Below the pieces are notes generated by a model. That model searched no databases. It saw only the letters and a program-made list of their open reading frames with translations, and was not told the DNA's origin. A stretch of 64,000 bases of DNA from Sheuella amnicola (GTDB taxonomy: Bacteria; Pseudomonadota; Gammaproteobacteria; Burkholderiales; Burkholderiaceae_B): positions 62,001 through 126,000 of the forward strand of contig NZ_JAAGRN010000008.1 in assembly GCF_010499255.1 (NCBI RefSeq). Direction: 5' to 3'. The position numbers were made by a program, and so were the translations under genes. Shown here piece by piece: positions 9,974-19,738 of the stretch. The stretch's first letter is position 1, and the number at the start of each line of letters is the position of its first letter.

Positions 9974-11791
9974 TTACCTGTTACCACGCGAGGATTTGGT
10001 GAAACCGAGCCTGGACTCATGCGCCGAGGCGCCACTGGGTTGCCAGTCATCGCCGCGTGCTGCGGCACGTGCTCGATCCGGGCGTCCCTGAGGAGATTTA
10101 GGCCGCGGTGCGCCCGGGCCGGACTTACCGGGCCCGCGACCTCCTGCCTTCGCCGGACGCGGACCATGGGACGGACCCACTGGACGCCCTGTGGCTGGGC
10201 GAGCGCCGGGTTGCCCATCGGCCGAGACCAGGCGACCTTGTCCTGTCCGTCCCTGACCCGGGCCTTTGCCCCGTTGGCCCTTCCCGCCTTTGCTCTGAGG
10301 GTGGCCATTTGCGTAACCGCCACCTACAGTCAACACGGCGGGAACGGACTCGGATGAATGGCCATACCCGGATGCCTGAGGAGTGCGACCCCCCTGAATT
10401 TTCCCTTTACGCCCCACGCGCGCACCATTCATTCCATTTCGATCAATGGTGCCGAATCCTGGCGGCAAAGCACTGTCATGCGAAACGGGCTGACGGGGAC
10501 CGCGTGTACGCCCCCTGGGGCCATCTTCTTCGTCTCTTAACAATCCGGTTTGCACCAATAAAGCGTTGACGATTTTCGGGTCGAGCTCTTCCCACCGCCC
10601 GCGACGCAAGTTGGTCGGCAAAATGATGTCGCCGAAACGCGTACGGATCAATCGGCTGACCGTCAACCCAACCGCCTCGAACATGCGACGCACTTCGCGG
10701 TTACGCCCTTCATTCAGAGTTACCCGATACCAGCGATTGCTTCCCTCGCCCCCAAGAAACTCAATCGAACCGAAACTAGCAGGGCCATCATCAAGCACCA
10801 CCCCGTCAAGCAAAGACTGACGCTGATCGGAACCCAGCTCACCCAGCACACGAACTGCATACTCGCGCTCGTTGCCATAGCGAGGGTGCAACATTCGATT
10901 TGACAGGTCTCCGGAAGTGGTCAAAATCAATAAACCTTCCGTATTCAAATCCAGACGTCCGATCGATAGCCATTTCCCGACTTTCAGTTTTGGCAAGCGC
11001 GAAAATACATTGGCACGACCGCCAGGATCGTCGTGACTGACGATCTCGCCGGCAGGCTTGTGATAGAGAATGACACGAGGAGGCTTGCGTGCATTGGTTC
11101 GCGTGATGGGCTTACCATTGACTCGCACGAGATCGTTTGCGCCGACGCGCTGTCCGATGTGAGCAGGTTCGCCATTGACCGACACACGTCCGGCAACGAT
11201 GAGCTCCTCCATCTCGCGACGAGAACCAATGCCTGCATCGGCCAGCACTTTATGTAGCTTGGGCATCAGAACATCGCTATTCAAATACTTGTTTAGCCTT
11301 TGTTCGATGCGTTGTGCCCCGCTTAAATAAGACAAGGCCTGCTCGGCTTCTTTTTCAGCCTCAACCGGATCTCCAAGATCAAAAGCATCTTCGATATCAT
11401 GGGCGCTGAAGTCCGCCTCTGTGGCTACATCATGTTCGGGTCGTGGTTTACGCGGGCCGCGCGAACCACGACCAACCCGAGACTCCGGCGAGCCATGCGC
11501 TGCACGTGGGGCGCGCGGAGCTCTGGGTGCGCGAGAAGGTCTAGATTCGCTTACTTGGTTATCCGTTTCACCGCCAACTGCTTCTGATGCAACTGAAGAT
11601 CCTGCGACGACATCACCCTCAACCACGGCAGGCGCATCGCTTCGGCGACGCCTGAATGGTGTGCGCAATTTACGGCCGCGGGGCTTGCCGACAACCGTCT
11701 CGCCTGATGGTTGCTCATCGCGCTCGATGCCGGGCGCATCATGCAACACGGGGTTATTCGTATTGTCTTGTTCTGAATTGGAATTGGTCAC
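9974..11791 (-). CDS. rluB: 23S rRNA pseudouridine(2605) synthase RluB with long low-complexity tails
   Basis: This is an RsuA/RluB-type pseudouridine synthase. The core (about residues 175-420) has an S4 RNA-binding domain ([21 protein letters not shown]) and the catalytic [11 protein letters not shown] motif with its aspartate, then [12 protein letters not shown]. At 605 residues it is more than twice the core length. The first 170 residues are rich in Arg/Pro/Ala ([11 protein letters not shown] repeats) and the last 170 in Gly/Pro/Arg/Lys, both disordered and basic, as in other Burkholderiales RluB proteins. It starts at a GTG that overlaps the scpB stop by four bases (GTGA). The tails may tether the enzyme to pre-ribosomal RNA. 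Confidence 0.93.
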   Translation of the reverse strand: MTNSNSEQDNTNNPVLHDAPGIERDEQPSGETVVGKPRGRKLRTPFRRRRSDAPAVVEGDVVAGSSVASEAVGGETDNQVSESRPSRAPRAPRAPRAAHGSPESRVGRGSRGPRKPRPEHDVATEADFSAHDIEDAFDLGDPVEAEKEAEQALSYLSGAQRIEQRLNKYLNSDVLMPKLHKVLADAGIGSRREMEELIVAGRVSVNGEPAHIGQRVGANDLVRVNGKPITRTNARKPPRVILYHKPAGEIVSHDDPGGRANVFSRLPKLKVGKWLSIGRLDLNTEGLLILTTSGDLSNRMLHPRYGNEREYAVRVLGELGSDQRQSLLDGVVLDDGPASFGSIEFLGGEGSNRWYRVTLNEGRNREVRRMFEAVGLTVSRLIRTRFGDIILPTNLRRGRWEELDPKIVNALLVQTGLLRDEEDGPRGRTRGPRQPVSHDSALPPGFGTIDRNGMNGARVGRKGKIQGGRTPQASGYGHSSESVPAVLTVGGGYANGHPQSKGGKGQRGKGPGQGRTGQGRLVSADGQPGARPATGRPVGPSHGPRPAKAGGRGPGKSGPGAPRPKSPQGRPDRARAAARGDDWQPSGASAHESRLGFTKSSRGNR

Positions 11792-12789
11792 TTGGACTCC
11801 GGTTTAAATTCGTGTTGTTCCACCGAGGATTCAGCCCCGGTTGTTTGATCTGTGTTTTCGACGCTGTCGTTTGTGTTTTCGAGGTTGTCGTTGATGTCTT
11901 CGACACTATCTGTAAAAGCCTCGACATTCATGTCCACCTGCGAGTCAATTGATTCAATGGCGATATCGTCGATCGAGGTGTCCTCGATAAAAGTTTCTTC
12001 AATATCAATCGATTCGTCTTTTTCCACCGCATTTTCTGAATCAATCTCGGCAGTTAAGTCGACCCTGGCTTCGGTCTTGGCTGTTGTTTCAGTTCCGGCT
12101 GATACTTCGGCCTCATTTGTCGTTTCGGCTTCGGTTGCTGCTTGCGCAGCTGCACCCTCTTCGGTTACTGCTCCCGGTTCCTCAATCAGACTGCCTTGGC
12201 CTGCCGCCGCGATTTCATCTGCGGTAAGTGGCGCACCATCGACCGTCAGTGCTTGTATGGCTTCGGTAATCTCAGCTTGTCCCAGCGCAGGCAATTCATC
12301 CAGCGCACGCAGCCCGAGATCATCCAGAAATTGTTTAGTGGTACCAAGCAAACTGGGCCTGCCTGGCCCATCGCGATGTCCGATGACTTCAATCCAGCCA
12401 CGATCTTCCAAAGTCTTGACGATTTGAGATGAGACCGTCACGCCACGAATATCTTCGATATCGCCGCGGGTAACAGGCTGACGCCATGCGATGATTGCAA
12501 GTGTTTCCATCACTGCACGCGAATATTTAGGCACACGCTCGGGATTAAGTCGTTCGAGATATTTTTGCATCGCCTCGGTGCTTTGAAAGCGCCATCCGCT
12601 AGCCAACTCGACCAACTCCATGCCGCGCCCCACCCAGCTCAATTGCAGCGCCTGCAACATCTCTTGTATGCGGACGGAGGTGAGTTCATCATCTTCATCG
12701 AACAGTTTGCGCAACTCCGTCAACGACATAGGTGAAGCCGAGCACAACAACGCGGCTTCAAGCACTAGCGTAGCTTCTTGATCATTCAT
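11788..12789 (-). CDS. scpB: SMC-ScpAB complex subunit ScpB with acidic C-terminal tail
   Basis: ScpB is the winged-helix partner of ScpA and SMC in chromosome condensation and segregation. The family core covers about residues 1-190 ([64 protein letters not shown]). It is followed by about 140 residues rich in Glu, Asp, Thr, Ser and Asn, with a degenerate (N/D)-x-x-ENT repeat near the end. That tail is unusual in length and strongly acidic. The gene overlaps rluB by four bases, and 77 bp separate its start from the divergent tRNA gene. No scpA is seen in the window. Confidence 0.93.
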   Translation of the reverse strand: MNDQEATLVLEAALLCSASPMSLTELRKLFDEDDELTSVRIQEMLQALQLSWVGRGMELVELASGWRFQSTEAMQKYLERLNPERVPKYSRAVMETLAIIAWRQPVTRGDIEDIRGVTVSSQIVKTLEDRGWIEVIGHRDGPGRPSLLGTTKQFLDDLGLRALDELPALGQAEITEAIQALTVDGAPLTADEIAAAGQGSLIEEPGAVTEEGAAAQAATEAETTNEAEVSAGTETTAKTEARVDLTAEIDSENAVEKDESIDIEETFIEDTSIDDIAIESIDSQVDMNVEAFTDSVEDINDNLENTNDSVENTDQTTGAESSVEQHEFKPESK

Positions 12790-12824
12790 AAGCGGTTTTT
12801 ACATCCTTCTTTCGCACCAGTAAC

Positions 12825-12853
12825 TTGTACCGGATCGTTATATGCGCTATACT
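12825..12853 (+). promoter_or_regulatory. Sigma70 promoter of the initiator tRNA gene
   Basis: TTGTAC (12825-12830) and TATACT (12848-12853) are separated by 17 bp. The expected start point is near 12860, seven bases before the mature tRNA 5' end. Confidence 0.75.
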
Positions 12854-12866
12854 TCTTTTCATCAGA

Positions 12867-12943
<77 letters not shown>

Positions 12944-12948
12944 AATCC

Positions 12949-12987
12949 AACTGGTCGATCGCTTTAGCGCTCGGCCAGTTTTTATTT
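12949..12987 (+). terminator. Terminator of the tRNA-fMet transcript
   Basis: AACTGGTCGA (12949-12958) pairs with TCGGCCAGTT (12971-12980), with one G-T pair and further pairing inward, followed by TTTATTT. It begins six bases after the CCA end. Confidence 0.8.
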
Positions 12988-13347
12988 CCACTCCTGGCTT
13001 TCATACTCAAGATTTCCGATTCAACCTTGCTCGTTTCGAATTCGCGTCATCGCAAATGACACTGTGCCTGCGCACAATTCAAAATCCAGTATCGGAAATT
13101 GATTGCGCATACAACAGGCGAAGCAAACGCACGTGCCGCAAACGGGTAGAACAAAATTGAACACTGCGGTTGACACATCGGTTTCGTTTAACGCGTCAGG
13201 CCCCGGAAGTCAGTAAATATGGCCGACAAATCTAAAAAAACGAAACATCCTGGATCGCGCTTACCGGAACCTGCTTAAGGTCCTAGGTTTGAAATGAAAT
13301 TGGCAATCCGGTTTTAACTCAACCTGCACTACGGCCAGTGTACCGTA
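12988..13347. other. 360-bp intergenic region without a supported gene
   Basis: No ORF of convincing length or composition is seen. The only candidate is a 19-codon ORF at 13219-13278 (MADKSKKTKHPG...) with a GGAAG about ten bases upstream. It is too short to support without homology. TTGACA at about 13174 has no matching -10 at normal spacing. Both flanking transcription units end toward this region, so it may simply be spacer. Confidence 0.5.
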
Positions 13348-13968
13348 TTAGGAAGTTGGGATCAAGACTTGAGACGCTCGGTCCGATCCGAGAACCGCCA
13401 GATCGGCTCGAATCATTCGCAAAGACGCCTCAAGCTTGTTCAGGTCCGCTGTATTGGCGAGATCATTTTTAGCCAATATCAACCGGTCGGCATGAGCAAT
13501 GGCGTCTTGATCCTGTTGATCCAGGCCGGAATTGATGGCTCGCACTGCGTCCAGAACGAAAAATGTGCCTCGATACACATATCGCTGACCTAGAAATGGT
13601 GCGTGGCGCAAAGTGAACTTAAGCTGCGATGGATCCAGTGCGGGAGTCTCAATAAAGACTCGATCGATTGGCGAGACTTTTTTAGCTAACGCTTTCAGAA
13701 ACAGATCGCGCAACGTGTCTCCGAGTGCGCTGCGCATATCGCAACACAGGCAACCCGCTTCGGATATGAAATCGGTTGCGGGCAGATAAAGCACACGGTC
13801 ATATTCGAATGCAGTCCTGTTTTCGCCCGTGGTTGCCAGTACAACCGTGCGGGCGAGTTCGGGCTTTTGCAACAACCTGTTCAAAAAAGTCGTTTTGCCG
13901 CTTCCCGGTGCGCCAGTGATGGCAACAACGGGAATTCGACCTAATTGCCGGGATGTTGCAAAGAACAC
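13348..13968 (-). CDS. Short COG0523/G3E-family P-loop GTPase (CobW-like, C-terminal domain absent)
   Basis: This 206-residue protein has a Walker A motif GAPGSGKTT (residues 19-27) and the CxCC motif (GCLCC, C73, C75, C76) that defines the COG0523 metal-chaperone GTPases. IETPALDP follows in the switch region. Typical members are 300-400 residues and carry a CobW_C domain, which is missing here, and the G4 motif NKxD reads AKND. It starts at a GTG one base after the enoyl-CoA hydratase stop (TGAAGTG), so it is coupled to a beta-oxidation gene rather than a metal-uptake gene. It may insert or sense Zn or Co for an unknown client, or it may be a degenerate family member. No cofactor-dependent partner is obvious. 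Confidence 0.72.
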   Translation of the reverse strand: MFFATSRQLGRIPVVAITGAPGSGKTTFLNRLLQKPELARTVVLATTGENRTAFEYDRVLYLPATDFISEAGCLCCDMRSALGDTLRDLFLKALAKKVSPIDRVFIETPALDPSQLKFTLRHAPFLGQRYVYRGTFFVLDAVRAINSGLDQQDQDAIAHADRLILAKNDLANTADLNKLEASLRMIRADLAVLGSDRASQVLIPTS

Positions 13969-13969
13969 T

Positions 13970-14764
13970 TCAGTCCAGTTTAGATGGCCACTGAAAGGCT
14001 GAAGGCTGTTTGTTCAGGAATCGTTGAACTGCATCCGTGTGCCATTGCGTCGTTCGCGCCACAGCCTGACCCGCCGCTTCGATATCCATCATGGTTTCAA
14101 GTGTGCTGTTCATCGACACATTGAAGGCGCGTTTCGTCATTGCCAAAGCCGCCGGAGCGGCATTGGCAAAACAACGCGCCATTTGTTGGGCACGCTCAAG
14201 GACACGACCTTCAGGTGTCACCTCCAACACAATACCCATGCGCTGCGCTTCGGCCGCATCAAAATCACGAGCCGAAAACGCGAGCTCTTTGGCCCGCTGT
14301 TGCCCGACTATGCGAGGTAATGTATAGAACACCGCACAATCAGGAACCAGCCCCAAGCGCATGAAAGAGAGGCAGAAACGACTTCGGGGGGTAGCCAAGA
14401 CAATGTCCGCCGTCAATGCGAGGCTGAATCCCGCGCCGAAGGCAGGACCATCGACGGCCGCGATCACGGGGATTTCGAGGCGCAATATCGCTTCGATCCA
14501 GGACAGATAATCGTGACGCATTCTGTCGCGTCCTTCTTCGGGCGTCAGTGTCCCCTGCCCCATGACGCTGATATCGCCTCCAGCCGAAAACGAACCTCCC
14601 GCGCCGGTAATGATCAGCGCACGCAGGTCGCGACGCCGAGGAAGCGAAAAAACCACTTCCTTCAATTCTTCCCGCATCACCGCATCGATTGCGTTTTTGC
14701 GTTGGGGACGATTAAGCGTCAATGTGGCGACGCCATCCTCCACTTCAAAATTAATTGTTTCCAA
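13970..14764 (-). CDS. Enoyl-CoA hydratase/isomerase family protein
   Basis: This 264-residue crotonase-fold protein probably hydrates a 2-enoyl-CoA in beta-oxidation. The oxyanion-hole segments are GAGGSFSAGGDI and AVDGPAFGAGFSLALTADIV. RLGLVPDCAVFYTLPRIVG has Asp where the second acid of the hydratase is often Glu, and the usual first Glu is not clearly present, so an isomerase or thioesterase-like reaction is possible. The start is a TTG at 14764 with a strong GGAGG seven bases upstream; no ATG fits better. It is followed with one-base spacing by the COG0523 gene and lies 50 bp after the acyl-CoA dehydrogenase gene. Confidence 0.85.
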   Translation of the reverse strand: METINFEVEDGVATLTLNRPQRKNAIDAVMREELKEVVFSLPRRRDLRALIITGAGGSFSAGGDISVMGQGTLTPEEGRDRMRHDYLSWIEAILRLEIPVIAAVDGPAFGAGFSLALTADIVLATPRSRFCLSFMRLGLVPDCAVFYTLPRIVGQQRAKELAFSARDFDAAEAQRMGIVLEVTPEGRVLERAQQMARCFANAAPAALAMTKRAFNVSMNSTLETMMDIEAAGQAVARTTQWHTDAVQRFLNKQPSAFQWPSKLD

Positions 14765-14814
14765 TTGAAAACCTCCAATCCACTCTTTGCGTTTTCGATA
14801 TTTGCATCGTCACA

Positions 14815-17112
14815 TCAGTCGGGCAATCTGAGTACGTTTTTCGAGATGATTTCCTTCTGGATTTCAGTGCTTCCGCCGTAGATCGTCGAAGGAATTGCGT
14901 TGAACATGATGGCAGGCACATCCAGCCCGGCCGGACCAAAATCCTTGGTGTAGCCCGTGCAACCATGCTCCTGGGCAGCCTCGACCAGTAATGTACAAAT
15001 TCGCTGATATGTATCGGTTGCCCAGATCTTGAGCAATGACACACTGGGCGGCAACACTTCTCCACGCTTAACGATATCGGCAAAATGTGTGTAGGCTGCC
15101 ACAAGGTCGGACACGTCAATAGCCAGCTCGGCGTATTGCGCAGCAAACAAGGGATCCGAGAACAATCCCTGATGCACCGCCAACGAATTGAGCTGGCTCA
15201 ATGCGTAACGCGATTGCTTAGGACTACCCAGGAAAATACGTTCGAACCCAAGCAACGCTTTTGCGATGGTCCAGCCTTCGTTCATCTGCCCAACCAGGTT
15301 TTCCGCGGGGACGCGAACATTATCGAGAAACACTTCGCAAAACTCTTCGTGTCCACCGATATCTTTGATCTTGCGAATCGTGATGCCGGGCGTTTTAAGG
15401 TCAATCAGCAAAAAACTGATGCCGGACTGTTTCTTAGCCTCTTTGTCCGTGCGGACAAGGGTAAACATATGGGTTGCGTCCTGGGCCAGCGTGGTCCAGA
15501 TCTTCTGGCCATTGACCACGAACTCGTTGCCATCCTGTATCGCCTCGGTTCGCAAGGATGCAAGATCTGATCCGGCTCCGGGTTCAGAGTAACCCTGACA
15601 CCAAATATGTTCGCCGGCGATGATTTTCGGCAAGAACTTTTGTTGCTGCTCGGGTGTGCCGCGCTGAATCAGCAATGGGCCGATCATGACGATGCCCATA
15701 TCAGGCGCGCGCGCCACGCCGTACTCTTCCTGCTCTTCCACATAGGCGATCATTTTCGCAGGAGGCAAGCCCATACCACCGAACTGCTTGGGCCACGCAG
15801 GCGCCACCCAACCCTGCTTGGACAAAGTCATGTACCAGTCTTTGATTTCATTCCAATGCAAGCGCCTTGGAACATTGCGCATATGTTCGGGATAATTTTT
15901 GGCATAGAAAGCGCGCAACATTTTGCGGAAGTCAGCCTCCGGCATGTTTTCCCAATCCGCATCGCGAGGGAAGTCATGAGCTGACGATTCATCACTGGCT
16001 TTCTGTTCAGGTGGCGCTTCTTTGAGATAACGGGCCCGATGCGCATCCACGTTGCCCAGCCAGGATGAGAGTTGCATGGCGCGCTTGTAATACAAGCCAA
16101 TATCGCATTCATCCGTATAGCCCATTGCACCATGAAACTGGATCGCCATGCGCGTCACCATCAATGCCGCATGCGCGCAACGCGCTTTGACGCGACTCGA
16201 TAATGTCGAAGCGGCGCCACCTTGCTCGAGCAGCCCAAGCACCTCGTTCAGGGACGCTGACGACAACTCGACCTGAACATAGGCATCTACCGTGCGATGC
16301 TTCAAAGCCTGAAAACTTCCAATGGCACGACCAAACTGTTTGCGCGTGTTCAGATATTCGATCGTTACAGCAAGGGCGCGACGCATCACGCCAAGCAATT
16401 CGGCCGACTGGATCACGCGCGTGAAATCATTCGCGTCTGCAACGGCGAGCAATGCGCCGTAGTCTTGCGCCAATACGTGCGTTGCCGCAACAGGCACTTG
16501 ATTCAATGTGAGATCCGCCATCACCGACCCGTCCACGCAGCGCTGAGTGGTGACGCCCAGGCCTTGCGTGCCAGCGGGAACCCAGCAGAGCAACGGCTTG
16601 GCATTGTGTTTAGCCAACACGATCCAGCCATCTGCACCAGTGCCCGGCAAGACAAAGCGTTTGACGCCATTGAGAACCCAACCGTCTGCGGCGGCGGTAG
16701 CCGTTGTCGAAATGTCATCGGTTGTCATCTGTCCCAGCTTTTCCTGCCAGGCCAAGCCCGCGATTAATTCACCGGTTGCCAGCTGCTCGAGCAAAAGCGA
16801 ACGCAACGCACCGCGTGGCGATCTGGACAATGCCGTTGCCGCCTGCACCGCGACCGCAAGATAGGGTTCGGGCAACAAGTGCTGTCCAACCTCTTCGGCG
16901 ATCGCTGCCATTTCACGCAGCCCCAACCCCATGCCACCATCGTCCTCGGGGATCAATAGCGCGGGCCAGCCAGAGTTGGCGATTTCCTGCCAGGCCTGCC
17001 GGTCAAATCCGGTATCGCTTGAACGCAATGCACGCAATCGACTAATCGTGTTTGAACGACTCAGATAATCCCGTGCGCTATCTCGAAAAGCTTCGATGGC
17101 GTCATGACTCAT
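14815..17112 (-). CDS. Fused double acyl-CoA dehydrogenase (two ACAD domains in one chain)
   Basis: The 765-residue protein contains two complete acyl-CoA dehydrogenase modules in tandem. The first (about 1-345) has GWPALLIPEDDGGMGL, TRKQFGRAIGSFQALKH and QFHGAMGYTDE. The second (from about 380) has GWVAPAWPKQFGGMGL, YSEPGAGSDLASL, NGQKIWTT and a C-terminal STIYGGSTEIQKEII. Ordinary members are 380-400 residues and work as homotetramers. Steroid side-chain FadE enzymes of actinobacteria instead form alpha2beta2 complexes from two separate genes, and this gene looks like a fused counterpart. The usual EGT glutamate loop is SWLGN in the first half and GGST in the second, so the catalytic base is probably at another helix position or only one half is active. 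The operon also holds a methylacyl-CoA racemase, pointing to branched acyl-CoA substrates. Confidence 0.9.
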   Translation of the reverse strand: MSHDAIEAFRDSARDYLSRSNTISRLRALRSSDTGFDRQAWQEIANSGWPALLIPEDDGGMGLGLREMAAIAEEVGQHLLPEPYLAVAVQAATALSRSPRGALRSLLLEQLATGELIAGLAWQEKLGQMTTDDISTTATAAADGWVLNGVKRFVLPGTGADGWIVLAKHNAKPLLCWVPAGTQGLGVTTQRCVDGSVMADLTLNQVPVAATHVLAQDYGALLAVADANDFTRVIQSAELLGVMRRALAVTIEYLNTRKQFGRAIGSFQALKHRTVDAYVQVELSSASLNEVLGLLEQGGAASTLSSRVKARCAHAALMVTRMAIQFHGAMGYTDECDIGLYYKRAMQLSSWLGNVDAHRARYLKEAPPEQKASDESSAHDFPRDADWENMPEADFRKMLRAFYAKNYPEHMRNVPRRLHWNEIKDWYMTLSKQGWVAPAWPKQFGGMGLPPAKMIAYVEEQEEYGVARAPDMGIVMIGPLLIQRGTPEQQQKFLPKIIAGEHIWCQGYSEPGAGSDLASLRTEAIQDGNEFVVNGQKIWTTLAQDATHMFTLVRTDKEAKKQSGISFLLIDLKTPGITIRKIKDIGGHEEFCEVFLDNVRVPAENLVGQMNEGWTIAKALLGFERIFLGSPKQSRYALSQLNSLAVHQGLFSDPLFAAQYAELAIDVSDLVAAYTHFADIVKRGEVLPPSVSLLKIWATDTYQRICTLLVEAAQEHGCTGYTKDFGPAGLDVPAIMFNAIPSTIYGGSTEIQKEIISKNVLRLPD

Positions 17113-17170
17113 AAAAATTCTCCCGTATTTTGATTAATTATGTGAAATTTTAAAAATGATTAATGCATAG

Positions 17171-18319
17171 CTAGCTGTTGATGCCTGATATGGTGCGGAT
17201 CTGCTCATCCGACAAGCCAAGCGTCTGAAGTATTTCGTTCGTATTTGCGCCAATTCCAACAGGACCATGCGCAATCGTTGGAGGCGTCACACTGAACCGG
17301 GGCGCGGGTGATGGTTGCAACACGCCATCCACCTCGGAAAAAGTTTTGCGAGCCTGATTGTGCGGATGGCCAGCGGCTTCGCGCATGCCCATGATCGGCG
17401 CAAAGCATACATCCGTCCCTTCCATGATTTCGCACCATTGGGCACGTGTGCGCTGAGCGAAAATGTGCTCGAAACGTTTTCTCATGTCCGGCCAGGTATT
17501 CGGATCGCGCTGAGCTGACAGGTCCACATCAGCGATTCCGGACTTTTCGACCAGCAAGGCATAAAACTGGGGCTCGATAGAGCCGATCGCCACCCACTTG
17601 TCATCAGAGCAACGATACGTGCCGTAAAAATGGGCTCCGCCGTCAAGCATATTGCTCGCGCGCTGGTCCTTCCAGTCGCCTGAAGCCATGAAACCGTACA
17701 TCATGCTCATCAACAATGCCGAGCCATCCGTCATGGCTGCATCAACGACTTGTCCGCGCCCACTTGAACGTGCCTGAATGATTCCGGACAATACACCGGC
17801 AACCAGCAGCATGGCGCCTCCGCCAAAATCCCCGACCAGATTCAAGGGAACCACTGGTTGATCCGCGGTGCCTATGGCATGCAACGCACCCGACAAAGCA
17901 ATGTAGTTCAAATCATGGCCCGCAGCATGGGAAAGAGGGCCTGTTTGCCCCCAACCGGTCATCCTTCCGTACACAAGCTTGGGGTTTCGCGCATGACAGA
18001 CTTGCGGACTCAATCCGAGCCTTTCCATCACGCCTGGGCGAAAGCCTTCAAGCAAAACATCCGCGCTCTCGATCAATTGAAGGACGGCCTGAACCGAGGC
18101 GGGCTGCTTCATGTCAAGGGAGATGGATTTTTTTCCACGCCTCAAAATTTCAGTTTTAGGGGCGGAGGATTGCTTTTCTCCCTTGGATACGGAGCGAACC
18201 GGGCGATCGATACAAATCACCTCGGCGCCCAGATCGGCAAGCATCATGGCGGCAAAAGGAGCTGGCCCCAAGCCGGCCATTTCGATCACTTTCACGCCTT
18301 TCAATGGTCCCGTCATCAT
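17171..18319 (-). CDS. Alpha-methylacyl-CoA racemase (CaiB/BaiF family, AMACR/Mcr type)
   Basis: This class III CoA-transferase-fold protein (382 residues) resembles alpha-methylacyl-CoA racemase rather than a transferase. It starts [31 protein letters not shown], and it has AGHDLNY and [11 protein letters not shown], which carry the His and Asp used for proton exchange in Mycobacterium Mcr. The enzyme inverts the 2-methyl stereocentre so that branched acyl-CoAs can enter beta-oxidation. AGGGG lies a few bases upstream of ATGATG at 18319/18316, so the first or second Met could start. The gene leads the leftward operon toward the double dehydrogenase and faces the thiolase operon across 203 bp. 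Confidence 0.85.
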   Translation of the reverse strand: MMTGPLKGVKVIEMAGLGPAPFAAMMLADLGAEVICIDRPVRSVSKGEKQSSAPKTEILRRGKKSISLDMKQPASVQAVLQLIESADVLLEGFRPGVMERLGLSPQVCHARNPKLVYGRMTGWGQTGPLSHAAGHDLNYIALSGALHAIGTADQPVVPLNLVGDFGGGAMLLVAGVLSGIIQARSSGRGQVVDAAMTDGSALLMSMMYGFMASGDWKDQRASNMLDGGAHFYGTYRCSDDKWVAIGSIEPQFYALLVEKSGIADVDLSAQRDPNTWPDMRKRFEHIFAQRTRAQWCEIMEGTDVCFAPIMGMREAAGHPHNQARKTFSEVDGVLQPSPAPRFSVTPPTIAHGPVGIGANTNEILQTLGLSDEQIRTISGINS

Positions 18320-18522
18320 GTCCCCTGTGTATCTATGGTGCGCCCTATTAGCTTCAAATCACTACAGGCGCAAGCAAAATTCAAACAAGTATTTTCCATC
18401 AGTTTAGCCATCCTTCGCAGGTCTCGCTCGGCGACCTATAAAACCCACCTCATTCACTGAGTGGAGTTCCATGCACCTTGTTATGATCGATCCGTATAAA
18501 TGAGTCGAAATGGAGCCAAAAA

Positions 18523-19725
18523 GTGACAGAAGCAATGATTTTCGATGCGATTCGCACTCCACGGGGAAAGGGTCGCCAGGATGGCGCGCTATATGAAGTC
18601 AAGCCGGTTCAACTGTTGACGGGCCTGTTGCAGGCACTGGCCTCGCGTCACGATCTCGATACGAAGCAAGTTGATGACGTGGTGATTGGATGCGTACAAC
18701 CCTGGGGTGATCAGGCAAGCTGCATCGGCAAGACCGCTACCCTGGCCGCGGGCTGGGACTGGCAGGTATCCGGTCTGCAACTGGATCGTTATTGCGGCTC
18801 GGGACTGGAAGCAATCAATCTTGCCGCGATGAAAATACGCTCGGGCTGGGAAGATTTGGTCGTTGCGGGCGGAGTTGAATCGATGTCCCGCGTTCCGATG
18901 GGAAGCATGCTCGGATCGAAAGATGCGCCAGCTGTGCTGCTCAAGATGCATTCGGTTCCGCAAGGGATCGGTGCAGACCTGATCGCCACGCTTGATGGTT
19001 TCACGCGTGAGCAGGCAGACGCTTTTGCCTTGCATTCACAACAAAAAGCGGCGCATGCCCGCGCCCAAGGCTACTTTGGCAAGTCGATCGTCCCGGTCAA
19101 AGACATCAATGGCATCACGATTCTGGCTGAGGACGAAACAATCAAACCCGATGTGACTCTCGAAAAACTTGCCAAGCTCAAACCCGCATTCCAAGTACCC
19201 GGCGAAGCAATGTATGACGCGATGGCGCAATTTGCTTATCCACAGGTCGATCGCATCAACCATATCCATACCGCAGGCAATTCCTCCGGCATCGTGGATG
19301 GCGCAGCACTTGTTCTGGTCGGATCCGAAGCGAAAGGCAGGTCGCTCGGATTAAAGCCTCGGGCTCGCGTGGTGTCGACTGCCGTCGTTGGTGCCGAACC
19401 GACCATCATGCTCGACGGACCAACCCCCGCAACCAAGAAAGCTCTCGCCAAAGCCGGATTGACGGTTAATGATATTGATCTGTTCGAAGTCAATGAAGCA
19501 TTTGCGTCCGTGGTCATGCGCTTTATGCGCGAAATGAATGTTCCGGCCGAAAAAGTGAATGTCAACGGAGGCGCTATCGCGATGGGGCATCCGCTAGGGG
19601 CCAGCGGCGCCATGCTGCTAGGCACATTGCTTGATGAACTGGAGCGCCGCAATCTCAAACGAGGCCTTGTCACGCTGTGCGTTGCCGGCGGCATGGGTAT
19701 CGCGACCATTATCGAGCGCGTTTAA
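18523..19725 (+). CDS. Acetyl-CoA C-acyltransferase (thiolase)
   Basis: This 400-residue thiolase performs the last beta-oxidation step, cleaving 3-ketoacyl-CoA to acetyl-CoA and a shortened acyl-CoA. The nucleophilic cysteine is C91 ([10 protein letters not shown]), the histidine lies in [13 protein letters not shown], and the second cysteine is C386 in CVAGGMGIA. It starts at a GTG at 18523 with GGAG seven bases upstream. It leads a rightward operon with the FadB-like enzyme 13 bp later and a nitroreductase after that. The chain-length preference cannot be read from the sequence. Confidence 0.93.
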   Translation: MTEAMIFDAIRTPRGKGRQDGALYEVKPVQLLTGLLQALASRHDLDTKQVDDVVIGCVQPWGDQASCIGKTATLAAGWDWQVSGLQLDRYCGSGLEAINLAAMKIRSGWEDLVVAGGVESMSRVPMGSMLGSKDAPAVLLKMHSVPQGIGADLIATLDGFTREQADAFALHSQQKAAHARAQGYFGKSIVPVKDINGITILAEDETIKPDVTLEKLAKLKPAFQVPGEAMYDAMAQFAYPQVDRINHIHTAGNSSGIVDGAALVLVGSEAKGRSLGLKPRARVVSTAVVGAEPTIMLDGPTPATKKALAKAGLTVNDIDLFEVNEAFASVVMRFMREMNVPAEKVNVNGGAIAMGHPLGASGAMLLGTLLDELERRNLKRGLVTLCVAGGMGIATIIERV

Positions 19726-19738
19726 TCAACAACAGCAG

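Noticed and set aside
13219-13278. 19-codon ORF with a possible ribosome-binding site
   Set aside because: Too short and without recognisable homology to support a gene.
19631-19738. Upstream extension of the FadB-like gene
   Set aside because: It overlaps the thiolase gene by almost 100 bases and the added residues have no match to the family start.
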